Assembly: GCF_900142845.1 (NCBI RefSeq)
Contig: NZ_FSRU01000001.1
Location: 2,046,001 to 2,110,000 of the forward strand
Source: Paraburkholderia phenazinium
Lineage (GTDB): Bacteria; Pseudomonadota; Gammaproteobacteria; Burkholderiales; Burkholderiaceae
Direction: 5' to 3'
DNA length: 64,000 nucleotides
Shown piece by piece: positions 53,046 through 62,589 of this stretch. Every line of letters begins with the position of its first letter. Positions within the stretch are counted from its first letter, which is position 1. Under the pieces are notes generated by a model. The model was not told the DNA's origin. It saw only the letters and a list, made by a program, of their open reading frames with translations, and did not search any database. Both the position numbers and the translations under genes were made by a program.

Positions 53046-54200
53046 TCAGTTCTGCTCGGGTTCGCGCACGGTATCGGTGTGCCGCTGGTCATCTTCGGCG
53101 TGCAGATAGATGCCGGTTGTCTGGATCGACGCATGACGCATGTTCTTCTGGATGAAGCGCAGGTCCGTGCCTGCATCGGCCTGATGCGAAGCTGCACTGT
53201 GACGAAGCCAGTGTGTCGATGCACGTCGCAGTGTTTCAGCGCCGGCTACGTCGCCCGTTTCGAGCATATCGGCGGCGCGTCGAAACACTTCCTTGACGAT
53301 CAGGTAGACCGCCGCCGGCGTCAGATGTCTGCACGGGTCGCCCGCGACGCTCATCACCGCGGCCGCCGTCTCATTCCCCGACGGCATCGGTGCCAGTCCA
53401 TGAAAAACCCGGTACCGGGCGAGGTCCGCCATCAGCGCGACGCTCACGGGCACCTCCCCTTCGGCGCCGCCCTTCCCGACCACGTGCAGCCACCATTTGC
53501 CCCGCCGCTGATAGAAGTCTGCGGCTTTCGCATTCGCCGCTTCCGAGACCCGCAGCCCCGTTTGGTACAGCAGGCGGATCAGCCATCGGCTGCGCTCATA
53601 GTGCTGGTGATCGCGGGCGGTGATCCGCGGCCATTGCTCGACGCTGGCGAGTACGTGGTCCCACAGCGCGTGATCCAGATACCGCTCGATCCGTCGAGTG
53701 CGCCTTGCCGCTGCGCCGGTCCGGCGGCGCAACGCAAGCGGATTGCCTGCCAGGTAGCCGGCGCTGACCAGGTAGGACAGCAGGCCCGACACAATGCCCA
53801 GCGCCTGATGCCGGCTGCGCTCCGACAGCGGGCCGTCGAACAGCCGTCGCGTGCCACCCCGCCGCGGGCGGGTCGGATCGGCCCAGTCGCCGGTCGGCGC
53901 CGCGAGAAACTGCTCGTACAGCAGGAAGTCCTCGCGTGTGAGGCTGGATAGGGGTTTGCCGAGCGCCCGGGTGGCCCACAGCAGCAGGCGCACCGCTTCC
54001 CTGCGGTAACTGCGCAAGGTGTGCGGCGAACCCGCATATTCCGCGAGCCACAGGCGCACGGCCTCGACGTCGCTGTCCGCAGCAATCTGCAGGTGGCCGC
54101 CCCGCGCGCGGTTGGTGCCCGCACGCCCGTCAAGGGCGGCAGGCAACGCTAGCGACAGGGCGATATCAGGAGATTCCGGGGCGGTGACGGGCAGGCTCAT
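53046..54200 (-). CDS. Tyrosine recombinase/integrase
   Basis: A 384-residue tyrosine recombinase. The N-terminal SAM-like core-binding domain contains SPHTLRSYRREAVRLLLWA. The catalytic domain has the first arginine in LLYQTGLRVSEAANAK, a lysine in HVVGKGGAEGEV, HWLRHSAASHQ (His-x2-Arg), and the final MRHASIQTTGIYLH (His and nucleophile Tyr). It would integrate or excise the island or resolve dimers. It is divergent from the KfrA-like gene, and two palindromes lie between. It is the best candidate for the mobility gene of the right part of the island. Confidence 0.92.
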   Translation of the reverse strand: MSLPVTAPESPDIALSLALPAALDGRAGTNRARGGHLQIAADSDVEAVRLWLAEYAGSPHTLRSYRREAVRLLLWATRALGKPLSSLTREDFLLYEQFLAAPTGDWADPTRPRRGGTRRLFDGPLSERSRHQALGIVSGLLSYLVSAGYLAGNPLALRRRTGAAARRTRRIERYLDHALWDHVLASVEQWPRITARDHQHYERSRWLIRLLYQTGLRVSEAANAKAADFYQRRGKWWLHVVGKGGAEGEVPVSVALMADLARYRVFHGLAPMPSGNETAAAVMSVAGDPCRHLTPAAVYLIVKEVFRRAADMLETGDVAGAETLRRASTHWLRHSAASHQADAGTDLRFIQKNMRHASIQTTGIYLHAEDDQRHTDTVREPEQN

Positions 54201-54249
54201 GGTGAGACGCGTTTTCGAATGGAGTTTTCGCAGCGTACACGACCAGAAC

Positions 54250-54310
54250 TTGTGATTATGGGCGTTATCACAAATTTTATGCCTGTATCGTTACATGTAT
54301 AACGTTATAC
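54250..54310. promoter_or_regulatory. Two palindromes between integrase and KfrA-like gene
   Basis: TTGTGAT (54250-54256) pairs with ATCACAA (54267-54273) across a 10-bp spacer. GTATAACGTTATAC (54297-54310) is a perfect 14-bp palindrome. KfrA-type proteins repress their own promoter through palindromes, and the positions suit control of both genes. A recombination site is an alternative. Confidence 0.55.
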
Positions 54311-54379
54311 GATGATATACGCTTATAATTCACTGGCGAAACGCCCTCTTCAACCGCTTTTCACGGTGAAACTCTGCCC

Positions 54380-55333
54380 ATGAGCCGTATCAGTGACACC
54401 CGCATCCGTACCCGGAAAGCCGCCGCGCAACTGGTCGCCTCGGGCCGGCCTGCGCATGAACTCACCGTCGACCTGATCTACGCAGAAATCCGCCAGGGCA
54501 GCCGCACCACCATTAATGACGAGCTGAAACTGTGGAAGGACGAGCAGACGCGCAACGACGCGCTCGCCACAGCACTGCCGCCTGCGGTCGCCACTGCGAT
54601 GCTGTCGGTGTGGGCGCTCGCGGTTGAGCGAGGCGAGCAGGTCTATACGCAGCGTGGCGACGAACTCGAAGTCGAAGCAGCGGCAGCCATCACCCGCGCC
54701 GGGACCCTCGAGACAGCCAATGCGGAACTTCAGGCCGAAGTTCGCACCGCTCGCGCCCAGCTTGGCGACCAGCAGGCACGACTTGCCGCATTGCTTGCTG
54801 ACCACGCGCAGGCCCAAGCTGGTCGTGACGCTGCGCTCCGGCTGGCTGAAGCATCCGTGGCCGAAAGGGACGCCGTCCGTGCGCAATCGGAGCAGGCGCT
54901 GCACGACATGCGATCAGACCATCGTCGTGAAGTTGAAACGTTGCGAGCCACCCACGCCGAACATGAAGCGGCCCTGCGTGCAGAGGTCGACCGTGCGACG
55001 GCTCGGCTCGAAGGTGTCCAGAAACGCGTCATGCTGCAGACCGAAGGCGCACGTGACGCGCAACGCCGGGCGGAGGCTGCGCTCTCCGAGGTCCGGAAGC
55101 GCAATGAGCAGCTTGTCGGCGACGTTGAGCGGATATCGGCGGACGCCGCCGAACAAAGGCGCCTTGCCGAGCGGCATGAGAAGCTGCACGATCGCGTCAC
55201 GCAGGAAGCCCGTGAACTACGGCACGAACGCGATGATCTGGCTCAGCAGGTCGCATTGTTACAAGGGCAATTGAAGGCCCGTGAAAAATCCCCGTCGGCC
55301 CGTCGAACCAGAGTTTCGCGTCCGCAGACGTGA
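54380..55333 (+). CDS. KfrA-like DNA-binding protein with long coiled coil
   Basis: A 317-residue protein. The first 90 residues form the plasmid-type KfrA N-terminal DNA-binding module (RIRTRKAAAQLVASGRPAHE then EIRQGSRTTINDELKLWKDE). From about residue 100 to 305 it is an almost continuous Ala/Glu/Arg-rich coiled coil, with a basic tail (SARRTRVSRP). KfrA proteins are autorepressors that help plasmid or element maintenance and organisation. The gene is paired divergently with the integrase. ATG 54380 has only a weak ribosome site. Confidence 0.85.
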   Translation: MSRISDTRIRTRKAAAQLVASGRPAHELTVDLIYAEIRQGSRTTINDELKLWKDEQTRNDALATALPPAVATAMLSVWALAVERGEQVYTQRGDELEVEAAAAITRAGTLETANAELQAEVRTARAQLGDQQARLAALLADHAQAQAGRDAALRLAEASVAERDAVRAQSEQALHDMRSDHRREVETLRATHAEHEAALRAEVDRATARLEGVQKRVMLQTEGARDAQRRAEAALSEVRKRNEQLVGDVERISADAAEQRRLAERHEKLHDRVTQEARELRHERDDLAQQVALLQGQLKAREKSPSARRTRVSRPQT

Positions 55334-55668
55334 TCACGCGAGGAGTCTGCGCCGCGCCGGTTGCCGCCCGCCACACTGCCCTGCCCGCTGAGAACGCTAA
55401 AATATCCCGGCAAAACCGTCATCAGGTCCTGTGCTTGTTTCGTGTTGCACCGAAGCAAAGGTGACATGACGGATGCGACCAAAGAAGGTGCCAAACGATA
55501 TCCGATGCTGGCCGACATGTGATGGGGGCTGGCTGCGTGAGGCAAGCGGGCGATCGAGCATGGAGATCACCTAGGGCCATAAAGGACATGAAGGTTGGAC
55601 GGATCTCCCTGCTCGATTCTCTGCATCCGTGCTGCCTCCTCGTTTCTCAAAAAAACTGGATGGTCTGA
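55334..55668. other. Intergenic region, 335 bp
   Basis: No gene is supported. Minus-strand frames here lack features. It carries the promoter of the following HNH gene, which is lower in GC than its surroundings. Confidence 0.35.
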
Positions 55669-56439
55669 ATGCAATTTACCCGCTGTTATATGTGCGAAGC
55701 CGAGGGCACAACGACGGAGCATGTCCCGCCGCGTGCGCTATTTCCGGAGGCGAAAGATGTTCAGGGAAGAAACTATAGGATCGACCTTGTTACCGTCCCC
55801 TCCTGCCCGCTCCATAACACAGCCAAGTCGGATGACGACCAGTTCCTGATGGTGAGCCTCGCGGGCATCATTGGCAATAACTCAATCGGTTATCACCATC
55901 GGATGACGAAGGTGGACCGTGCAATCCGACGCAGCTCAAATCGACTGCTCGACAAGGTCCTCGTCAAGAAAAGTCATTCGTTAAAAATTGATCTCAACAA
56001 CAACCGGTTTTTGGAGGTGATCTGGGGAACCCCCGACGCGCAGAGGCTTCACCGTTGCTTCAATCACATTGTTCGCGGTTTGCATTTCCATCACTTTGCA
56101 GAGCCTCTGGTGGGCGAGGTCCGTCCATTTTTGGGTTTTCTCTTCCATTCTGACCGGAGTGCCAGGAGTTTCTCAGAATTCATCGAGCACCGGGCAAGCC
56201 TCGATCTGGCTGAAAAGACACGATACGGAAAAAATCCAGACGTATTCTTTTACAGCGTCACAGAGCCGGACCAGTTCGGTCTGTACCTGTTTCATCTGTG
56301 TTTTTACGGTGGAGTCAACGTATATGCTGCCGTTATCCCCAGCCATAGCAAGCGGCCTCATGACATCGGTTTTGAACTCATGAATCGAGGAATCAAAACC
56401 TTTCTCAAGGTAGAAGACAAGAGCTACGAAATCAACTGA
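55669..56439 (+). CDS. HNH endonuclease-like protein
   Basis: A 256-residue protein. Its N-terminal zinc-binding HNH fold has Cys6 and Cys9 (CYMC), EHVPPRALFPE with His18, and VPSCPLHNTAKSDDDQF with Cys46, His49 and Asn50. This is the TxEHxPPR...CxxHN pattern of stand-alone HNH proteins. The remaining 190 residues are unknown and contain histidine- and phenylalanine-rich stretches (GLHFHHFAEPLVGEV). GC is lower than average, indicating transfer. It lies at the right end of the island after the KfrA-like gene and may be a defence nuclease. Confidence 0.72.
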   Translation: MQFTRCYMCEAEGTTTEHVPPRALFPEAKDVQGRNYRIDLVTVPSCPLHNTAKSDDDQFLMVSLAGIIGNNSIGYHHRMTKVDRAIRRSSNRLLDKVLVKKSHSLKIDLNNNRFLEVIWGTPDAQRLHRCFNHIVRGLHFHHFAEPLVGEVRPFLGFLFHSDRSARSFSEFIEHRASLDLAEKTRYGKNPDVFFYSVTEPDQFGLYLFHLCFYGGVNVYAAVIPSHSKRPHDIGFELMNRGIKTFLKVEDKSYEIN

Positions 56440-56941
56440 GAGCACTCGACTGCGAATCGCAGTTTTTTTAAAGCGGCAAGCCCTACCGCAGAGGAGTATG
56501 CGGAAGCGCACTACACCGGAGGAGTATTCATCGCCGTCAGGCGGCCATTCAAAGGCCAGTTCTCGCCGTCGACGCCCTTGCGGATCAGCGGTTCGCCGCC
56601 CTTGCCATCACGATGTCCGCTCTGGCCTCGCGGCACTTCATGCCAGAACTCGACATCACGGGCCAAAGAGGCGAGCGTCGTCCATCTGCTTGCCACGACC
56701 CAACGCAGCGGCCGCGAACCTCGCGCGAATATGGTGTGGACACCAGCGCAGCAACCCGCCCGGCCGCGCTTCTTCTGTCGCCAGACAACGTCAGCGAGTA
56801 GCTTCCCTGGTGAGGCGTGCAAGCACCACGCGGTGACCGCGACGCTCAACGACCTACGGTTTTTGGGCCTAGATTCGGCGCGTTCCGTGCGCGAACGGCA
56901 TAGCCCGAGAAAGAGGGCGCGACCAACGCGCCCCACCCTCA
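56440..56941. other. Right island junction region, about 500 bp
   Basis: No complete gene is seen. A minus-strand frame around 56515-56750 has strong GC-rich codon bias, and a stretch reading VEFWHEVPRGQSGHRDGKGG could be the tail of a truncated core gene. No family could be named. The chromosomal side resumes at the polyol operon. Confidence 0.4.
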
Positions 56942-58051
56942 TCAGGCCGCCAGCACCTCGACAATCTTGCGCTGGAATGCTTTCCCGCCGGCATCGAACA
57001 GATGGCAATGCTCGGGCGTCGCGCCGAGCTTCTGCGTCTCGCCCTTCGTATGCCGTTCAAGCGGCGGAATACGCGCAATCAGGCCTTCCGGCGATACGCC
57101 CGATTCCGCGTACAGATAGGCCGCGTCACCGAGGGATTCGATCGCCATCGTGCGGGCTGAAATGCCGTCATCGGTGTTGCCGACGTGCAGATGCTCGGGG
57201 CGAATCCCAACCGTCACCTTGTCGCCCTGCTTCACCGTGCCCGGCTCCACTGCAACGCGCTGGGTCTCGCCGGTTTCGTAGCGCACCGTGACGCCGTCGT
57301 GCGTAACCGACTGCACCACGCCCTCCATGAAATTCATTTTCGGCGAGCCGATAAAGCCTGCCACGAAGCGGTTGGCCGGCGCGTGATACAGCATTGTTGG
57401 GCTACCGACCTGCTCGACATTGCCCGCCGACAGCACCACGATCTTGTCCGCCAGCGTCATGGCCTCGACCTGATCGTGCGTCACGTAGATCATCGTGGTC
57501 TTCAGCTCGTCGTGCAGACGGGCGAACTCCAGGCGCATCTTCACGCGCAGCGCGGCATCGAGGTTCGACAGCGGTTCGTCGAACAGGAACACCTTCGGCT
57601 TGCGCGTAATCGCACGGCCGATGGCCACGCGTTGCCGCTGGCCGCCCGACAACTGCTTGGGCTTGCGGTCGAGCAGGTGGTCGATGTGCAGGATCTTCGC
57701 TGCATTGCGCACCGCCGCGTCGATCTCCGGCTTCTTGGTGCCGGCAAGCTTCAGCCCGAACGCCATGTTGTCGTACAGCGTCATGTGCGGATAAAGCGCG
57801 TATGACTGGAACACCATCGCAATGCCGCGCTTGGCCGGCGGCACGTCGTTCACGCGCGTGCCGTCGATATTCAGATCGCCGCTGGTGATGTCTTCGAGGC
57901 CGGCGATCATGCGCATCAGCGTCGATTTCCCGCAGCCGCTCGGGCCCACGAACACAACGAACTCACCGTCCGCGATGTCCAGATTGACGTCGCGCATCAC
58001 TTCATTGTCGTCGTAGGCCTTTCTGATATTGCGCAGAGTCAAGCTTGCCAT
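56942..58051 (-). CDS. Polyol/sugar ABC transporter ATP-binding protein, MalK/UgpC type
   Basis: A 369-residue CUT1-type ATPase. Walker A is GPSGCGKST (36-44), Q-loop [11 protein letters not shown], signature [14 protein letters not shown] and Walker [15 protein letters not shown]-terminal TOBE regulatory domain is present ([15 protein letters not shown]). It powers the two permeases encoded upstream in the same operon; ATP hydrolysis occurs at the cytoplasmic face. GGAGACACATC precedes the ATG. It is the last gene of the operon; about 220 bp separate it from the permease gene. Confidence 0.92.
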   Translation of the reverse strand: MASLTLRNIRKAYDDNEVMRDVNLDIADGEFVVFVGPSGCGKSTLMRMIAGLEDITSGDLNIDGTRVNDVPPAKRGIAMVFQSYALYPHMTLYDNMAFGLKLAGTKKPEIDAAVRNAAKILHIDHLLDRKPKQLSGGQRQRVAIGRAITRKPKVFLFDEPLSNLDAALRVKMRLEFARLHDELKTTMIYVTHDQVEAMTLADKIVVLSAGNVEQVGSPTMLYHAPANRFVAGFIGSPKMNFMEGVVQSVTHDGVTVRYETGETQRVAVEPGTVKQGDKVTVGIRPEHLHVGNTDDGISARTMAIESLGDAAYLYAESGVSPEGLIARIPPLERHTKGETQKLGATPEHCHLFDAGGKAFQRKIVEVLAA

Positions 58052-58274
58052 GATGTGTCTCCGTGTATTGTTCGTACTAAGCTAATCCAGTTTGAAAGTG
58101 TCTGCCAGGGGTGTCCAATTTCACCTTCTCACGTTCACGCCGCCCAACAGGCCGTCTCAATGCGGTCTTCGTGCCGCCTCAATGCGATTCCGCGCTCGCG
58201 CGCTTCGCTGTCGATCCGTACACCATCACAATCGCAGATCAATGCCAGCCGGGTACCGGTCACGGGGTTACCGG
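58052..58274. other. Spacer between the SmoG-like permease gene and the ATPase gene
   Basis: A 223-bp gap inside the transporter operon, long for this operon. It contains no gene. An internal promoter or mRNA-stabilising structure is possible; I did not find a clear hairpin. Confidence 0.35.
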
Positions 58275-59144
58275 TCATTTAACCGCCCCGAACGTCAGCC
58301 CACGCACCAGCTGCTTCTGCGACAGCCAGCCGACAATCAGGATCGGCGCCACCGCCAGCAGCGAAGCGGCCGAAAGCTTGGCCCAGAACAACCCTTCAGG
58401 ACTCGAGTACGACGCGATAAACACCGTCAGCGGCGCCGCGTTCGAACTGGACAGGTTGATACTCCAGAACGCCTCGTTCCACGACAGGATTACCAGCAGC
58501 AGCGCCGTGGAAGCCAGGCCCGGCAGCGACATCGGCATCAGCAGGAAGACGATTTCCTGCCAGGTCGCCGCGCCATCCATGCGGCCTGCTTCAAGAATAT
58601 CGCGCGGAATCTCGGCGAAGTACGTGAAGGTCATCCACACCGCAATCGGCAGATTGATCAGCGTGTAGACGATCACGAGCCCCGACACCGTATCGAGCAG
58701 CCCGGAGTTCTTCCACAGCAGATAGATCGGCACCAGCACGCCCACCGACGGCATCATCTTCGTCGACAGCATCCACAGCAGCAGCTTCTGCGTGCGGCGG
58801 GTCGGAAAGAACGCCATCGCGTAAGCACACGGCACGGCGAGCAACAGACACAGCACCGTGACGCCCGCCGAAATCAGCACCGAATTCCACGCGAACGCGA
58901 AATAGTTGCTGCGTGCGAACACCTCACGGAAGCTGTCCAGCGTCGGGATGAAAAACAGCGACGACGCATAAGCCTGCTGCTCGGTCTTGAACGCGGTAAT
59001 CGTCATCCAGAAGATCGGGAAGAACAGCAGCAACGCGATCAGCCATGCGAACACACCAGGAATCGTGCGCTTGAAGACGGCCCACGGCGCGTTCTTCGAC
59101 GACGTGGTCGACGACGAAACAGGTGAAGCGGCAACGTGGCTCAT
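58275..59144 (-). CDS. Polyol ABC transporter permease, MtlG/SmoG-like
   Basis: A 289-residue CUT1 permease with six predicted membrane helices and the EAA-type coupling loop EIPRDILEAGRMDGAATWQE. Features such as LLWMLSTKMMPSVGVLVPIY and NEAFWSINLSSSNAAPLTVF recall the mannitol/sorbitol permease SmoG/MtlG. It forms the membrane channel with the neighbouring permease. Its ATG overlaps the stop of that gene (ATGA at 59141-59144). Confidence 0.9.
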   Translation of the reverse strand: MSHVAASPVSSSTTSSKNAPWAVFKRTIPGVFAWLIALLLFFPIFWMTITAFKTEQQAYASSLFFIPTLDSFREVFARSNYFAFAWNSVLISAGVTVLCLLLAVPCAYAMAFFPTRRTQKLLLWMLSTKMMPSVGVLVPIYLLWKNSGLLDTVSGLVIVYTLINLPIAVWMTFTYFAEIPRDILEAGRMDGAATWQEIVFLLMPMSLPGLASTALLLVILSWNEAFWSINLSSSNAAPLTVFIASYSSPEGLFWAKLSAASLLAVAPILIVGWLSQKQLVRGLTFGAVK

Positions 59145-60073
59145 TTTTCGTACTCCCCTTTCAGGTTCTTCGCGAGCATGCGGACAAGGAAGAACGACAC
59201 GATGTTCGCCAGCACTACAGCGAGAATCCCGCCGGCCGAGGCGAGGCCCACGTCGAACTGTTGCAGGCCGAGCGAATAGATCAGGTAAGACAGATTGGTG
59301 GTCGCCGTGCCTGGGCCGCCGCCTGTCGTCGTATAGATTTCAGCGAAGATCGACAGCAGGAAAATGGTCTCCATCATCACCACCACTGCAATCGCCCGTT
59401 TCAGGTGAGGCAGTGTGATGTAGAAGAACATCGAGAAGGCACCCGCGCCGTCGATCTTGGCCGCTTCCTTCTGCTCCTGGTCGAGCGACTGGATGGCAGT
59501 GAACAAAATCAGGAACGCGAACGGTAACCACTGCCACGAGACGATCATGATGATCGCGGTGAGCGGATAGTCGGCGAACCAGTCGATCGGCTGCATGCCT
59601 ATGGCGCGCATACCCTGCGCAATCAGGCCATACACCGGATGCAGGATCATGTTCTTCCAGATCAGCGCGCTGACCGTCGGCATCACGAAGAACGGCGCAA
59701 TCGCCAGCAGCCGTGCGACACCCTGGCCGTAGAACTTACGGTCGAACAACACCGACATCAGCACGCCGCCCACTACCGTAATCACCAGCGTGGAGATAAT
59801 GAGTTCGAGCGTGTGCCCGATCGACGGTCCAAACGACGGGTCTGTAGCAAGGTACTTGTAGTTGTCGATCCCGGCAAAACCCTTCTCGTCGGGATTGAGC
59901 AGGTTGTAGTGCGAGAACGAAAACCAGATCGTCATCGCCAACGGGATCGCCATCCACAGTACCAGTACAGCGGTGGACGGCATGACTAGCCAGCGTGAGG
60001 ACGACGCGCCCTTATGGTCCAATCCACTGGCGGCCGCCACTGGCGGTTGAGCGGGAGAAGCAGCTTGCTGCAT
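59141..60073 (-). CDS. Polyol ABC transporter permease, MtlF/SmoF-like
   Basis: A 310-residue CUT1 permease. After a 28-residue cytoplasmic N-terminus it has six helices. The coupling loop appears as SLDQEQKEAAKIDGAGAFSM, and the membrane segment before it has WQWLPFAFLILFTAIQ. It pairs with the MtlG-like permease. GTGAGGCGATC lies before the ATG. The gene sits 73 bp after the binding-protein gene in the same operon. Confidence 0.9.
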   Translation of the reverse strand: MQQAASPAQPPVAAASGLDHKGASSSRWLVMPSTAVLVLWMAIPLAMTIWFSFSHYNLLNPDEKGFAGIDNYKYLATDPSFGPSIGHTLELIISTLVITVVGGVLMSVLFDRKFYGQGVARLLAIAPFFVMPTVSALIWKNMILHPVYGLIAQGMRAIGMQPIDWFADYPLTAIIMIVSWQWLPFAFLILFTAIQSLDQEQKEAAKIDGAGAFSMFFYITLPHLKRAIAVVVMMETIFLLSIFAEIYTTTGGGPGTATTNLSYLIYSLGLQQFDVGLASAGGILAVVLANIVSFFLVRMLAKNLKGEYEK

Positions 60074-60146
60074 GATCGCCTCACTTTCAGGGTTCGCAGC
60101 GGCGCTGGCCGTTGCCAGCGCCTCCGAACTTCATAACAATGCGGCT

Positions 60147-61499
60147 TTACTTCAGATATCCCGCCTGCCGGACTGCACGCTCCGTGGCTGCTTGACCAGT
60201 CTGAAGTGCCTCATCCACGGACGTCTGTCCGGCCAGCGCACCTGCGATGCTCTGTCCGACGGTTGTGCCGAACGACTGGAATTCAGGTATCGCGACGAAC
60301 TGGACGCCCGTGTACGGAACAGGCTTTGCGGTCGGATGCGTAGGATCGGCAGTTTCAATCGCCTTGCGCACAAATTCAGCGAACGGCGCCGCTTGCGTGT
60401 ACTCGGGTATCTGATAGGTAGACATCCGGGTACCCGGGGGTAACGAAGCCCAACCAAGATCCGATCCGACCAACTTGATATATTCCTTCGAAGTCGCCCA
60501 TTCCACGAACTTCTTCGCGGCGTCCTGCGAACGCGACGTCTTCGGAACCGCGAACGCCCATGACCAAAGCCAATGCGATCCGTTGGGTGTCGCCTGCACA
60601 GGCGCCGATGCAAAACCCACCTTATCGGACACAGACGATTCCTTGGGATTGTAGAGAATGCCCGCTGCAGTGGTAGCATCCACCCACATCGCACACTTTC
60701 CGCCCGTCATTAGTGAAAGATTCTCGTTGAAACCGTTCGAACTAGCTCCGGGGGCACCATCACGCTTGAGCAGGTTCACGTAAAAGGTGATCGCATTCTT
60801 CCACTCTGGCGACGTGATCTGCGGCTGCCATTTCTCGTCAAACCAACGGCCGCCATATGTGTTGACGAGCGTACCGACATAGGCCATGTTCTCGCCCCAT
60901 CCCGCCTTGCCACGCAGGCAGATGCCATAGACACCGTTGGCCTTGTCGGTCAGCTTGTCGGCAAACTGCGAGATCTGCTCGTAGGTAGGCTGGGCCGGCA
61001 TAGTCAGGCCTTTCGACGCAAACAGGTCCTTGCGGTAAAACGTCATCGAACTCTCTGCGTTGAACGGCAGCGCATATAGCGTCCCGTTATAAGACAAACC
61101 ATCGCGGACAGTCTTGAACAAATCATTGACATCGTATTCGGGCGGCAAATTGTTCAGCGGAACGAGCCAGCCGCGCTTCGCCCAAAGCGGCGCTTCATAC
61201 AAACCAATCATGAGCACATCGAACTGGCCGCTGTTAGTCGTAATGTCAGTCGTCAATCTCTGACGTAGTACGTTTTCCTCAAGAATCAGCCAGTTAAGCT
61301 TGATATCCGGGTTCGCCTTCTCGAACGCTGCCGAAAGCTTCTTCAGCTCGATCTGGTCGTTGTTGTTGGGAACCCCAATCGTCAGCGTTGTTGCATGCGC
61401 TCCGCTTATGCCCAGCACGCCGCAGACGGCCGCTACCATGGCCAATCGTTTGCAGAACGCAGGCAGAGCACGGCGATTGATGTAAGATTTCGCATTCAT
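60147..61499 (-). CDS. Polyol ABC transporter periplasmic substrate-binding protein, SmoE/MtlE-like
   Basis: A 450-residue family-1 solute-binding protein. It has a Sec signal (basic RRALPAFCKR, then hydrophobic MVAAVCGVLGIS, cleavage near AHA). The mature fold has VLMIGLYEAPLWAKRGWLVP and GKCAMWVDATTAAGILYNP, as in mannitol/sorbitol binding proteins. It delivers the polyol to the two permeases. ATG 61499 has a GAGGAGACGAAA site; the frame opens at 61613 without one. Substrate choice among sorbitol, mannitol, galactitol and others cannot be decided from sequence by eye. Confidence 0.88.
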   Translation of the reverse strand: MNAKSYINRRALPAFCKRLAMVAAVCGVLGISGAHATTLTIGVPNNNDQIELKKLSAAFEKANPDIKLNWLILEENVLRQRLTTDITTNSGQFDVLMIGLYEAPLWAKRGWLVPLNNLPPEYDVNDLFKTVRDGLSYNGTLYALPFNAESSMTFYRKDLFASKGLTMPAQPTYEQISQFADKLTDKANGVYGICLRGKAGWGENMAYVGTLVNTYGGRWFDEKWQPQITSPEWKNAITFYVNLLKRDGAPGASSNGFNENLSLMTGGKCAMWVDATTAAGILYNPKESSVSDKVGFASAPVQATPNGSHWLWSWAFAVPKTSRSQDAAKKFVEWATSKEYIKLVGSDLGWASLPPGTRMSTYQIPEYTQAAPFAEFVRKAIETADPTHPTAKPVPYTGVQFVAIPEFQSFGTTVGQSIAGALAGQTSVDEALQTGQAATERAVRQAGYLK

Positions 61500-61763
61500 T
61501 TTCGTCTCCTCAGCTTCCATCAAGAATGGACTTCGTACCGGAACTTCCGTTGAGCGGGTAGAACCGGCTGCAGGACCACAATACCCATGGAACGGAAGCT
61601 GTATGCAAAACACCTCCTCATTCCATCAGGATTTTCGCTTCACAACTCCCTTCGCACTAACAGCTTATTTCCCTACGTCTTCCACGATGCGGCGCTTTGC
61701 CATACCTGATTCGAGCGCCATACGAGACCGCTATCCCGTCCGCTACCCACTGCTTCCCGCAAC

Positions 61764-62522
61764 TCACGTAATGGTGTATCCACCGTCAATAAGGAGATTC
61801 GCACCATTGATCATGGCCGCCTCGCCGCTCGCCAGATACAGAATGGCGGAAGCAATTTCAGCCGGCTTGGCAAACCGGCGGGTCGGGATCATCGCGCGTG
61901 CGCGATCACCCGTTTCACCCGCCCACCCGGTCAACCCGAGTTCTGTTTCAACCACCGTCGGTGAAACCGCGTTGACCGTGACACCTTGAGGCGCCCATTC
62001 GAGAGCCATGCAATTTGTCAGCCCGATCACTCCAGCCTTGCTTGCGCAATAGGCAAGATGCCCGTCAATGCCAATCACGGCAGCCTGCGACGCCAGATTG
62101 ATGATCCTTCCGTGCCTACCCGCAATCATCCCCGGTGCGAACGCGCGGGCCACCAGAAATGTCCCGGTGAGGTTAACGGCAATCGTCTTGTCCCAGGTCG
62201 CTAGCGGAAAGTCTTCGGCGGAGGCCAGCGGACCAATGCCTGCGTTGTTGACCAGCACGTCCACACGGCCGAATCGTGCGATAACTTCCTTCGCTACCCG
62301 CGCGACCGAATCGGCAACGCTTACGTCGACGATCCAGCCCTGATGCGTCGGTCCCAGCGCCGATGCGACCTCCAAGACAGCCGGAGAGATATCCATTAGC
62401 GCCACGGACGCACCAGCTTGCGCAAATAATTCCGCCGTCGTTCGGCCGATACCGGCCGCCGCGCCGGTGATGGCGACGACTGTATCGGCGAAACGGTAAG
62501 CCGTGTTCGAATTGATAGTCAC
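61764..62522 (-). CDS. Short-chain dehydrogenase/reductase of the polyol operon
   Basis: A 252-residue SDR with nucleotide-binding ITGAAAGIG and catalytic LAYCASKAGVIG (Tyr-x3-Lys); NNAGIGP is the structural motif. It is probably an NAD(P)-dependent polyol or sugar-acid dehydrogenase. The start is decided by the ribosome site: AGGAGG (62529-62534) is directly adjacent to ATG 62526-62528 and too close to use it, while GTG at 62520-62522 lies at the ideal 6-bp spacing. I therefore start at GTG 62522. It lies between the binding-protein gene (264 bp) and the SmoS-like SDR gene (67 bp). Confidence 0.85.
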   Translation of the reverse strand: MTINSNTAYRFADTVVAITGAAAGIGRTTAELFAQAGASVALMDISPAVLEVASALGPTHQGWIVDVSVADSVARVAKEVIARFGRVDVLVNNAGIGPLASAEDFPLATWDKTIAVNLTGTFLVARAFAPGMIAGRHGRIINLASQAAVIGIDGHLAYCASKAGVIGLTNCMALEWAPQGVTVNAVSPTVVETELGLTGWAGETGDRARAMIPTRRFAKPAEIASAILYLASGEAAMINGANLLIDGGYTIT

Positions 62523-62589
62523 AAGCATCCTCCTGAGCCTTTGGTTAAGAAATGGCTAGATAACTGCATCGTCCCGGCGCACGCTGTCT

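Larger units (their letters stand above)
29849..56439. mobile_element. Composite defence/genomic island (boundaries approximate)
   Basis: The segment between psiE and the polyol operon is dominated by toxin-antitoxin, nuclease, TIR, ABC and OLD-family genes, transposon-end-like repeats, an IS66 relic, broken genes, and at its right side a tyrosine recombinase with a KfrA-like protein. Base composition is visibly lower in places, especially 31.7-33.0 kb. No flanking direct repeat or tRNA was found, so the limits are set by gene content only. It looks like several insertions on top of each other and not one element. Confidence 0.6.

Noticed and set aside
58092..59126. 344-codon frame on the plus strand
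   Set aside because: Extremely Arg/Gln/His-rich shadow of the permease gene.
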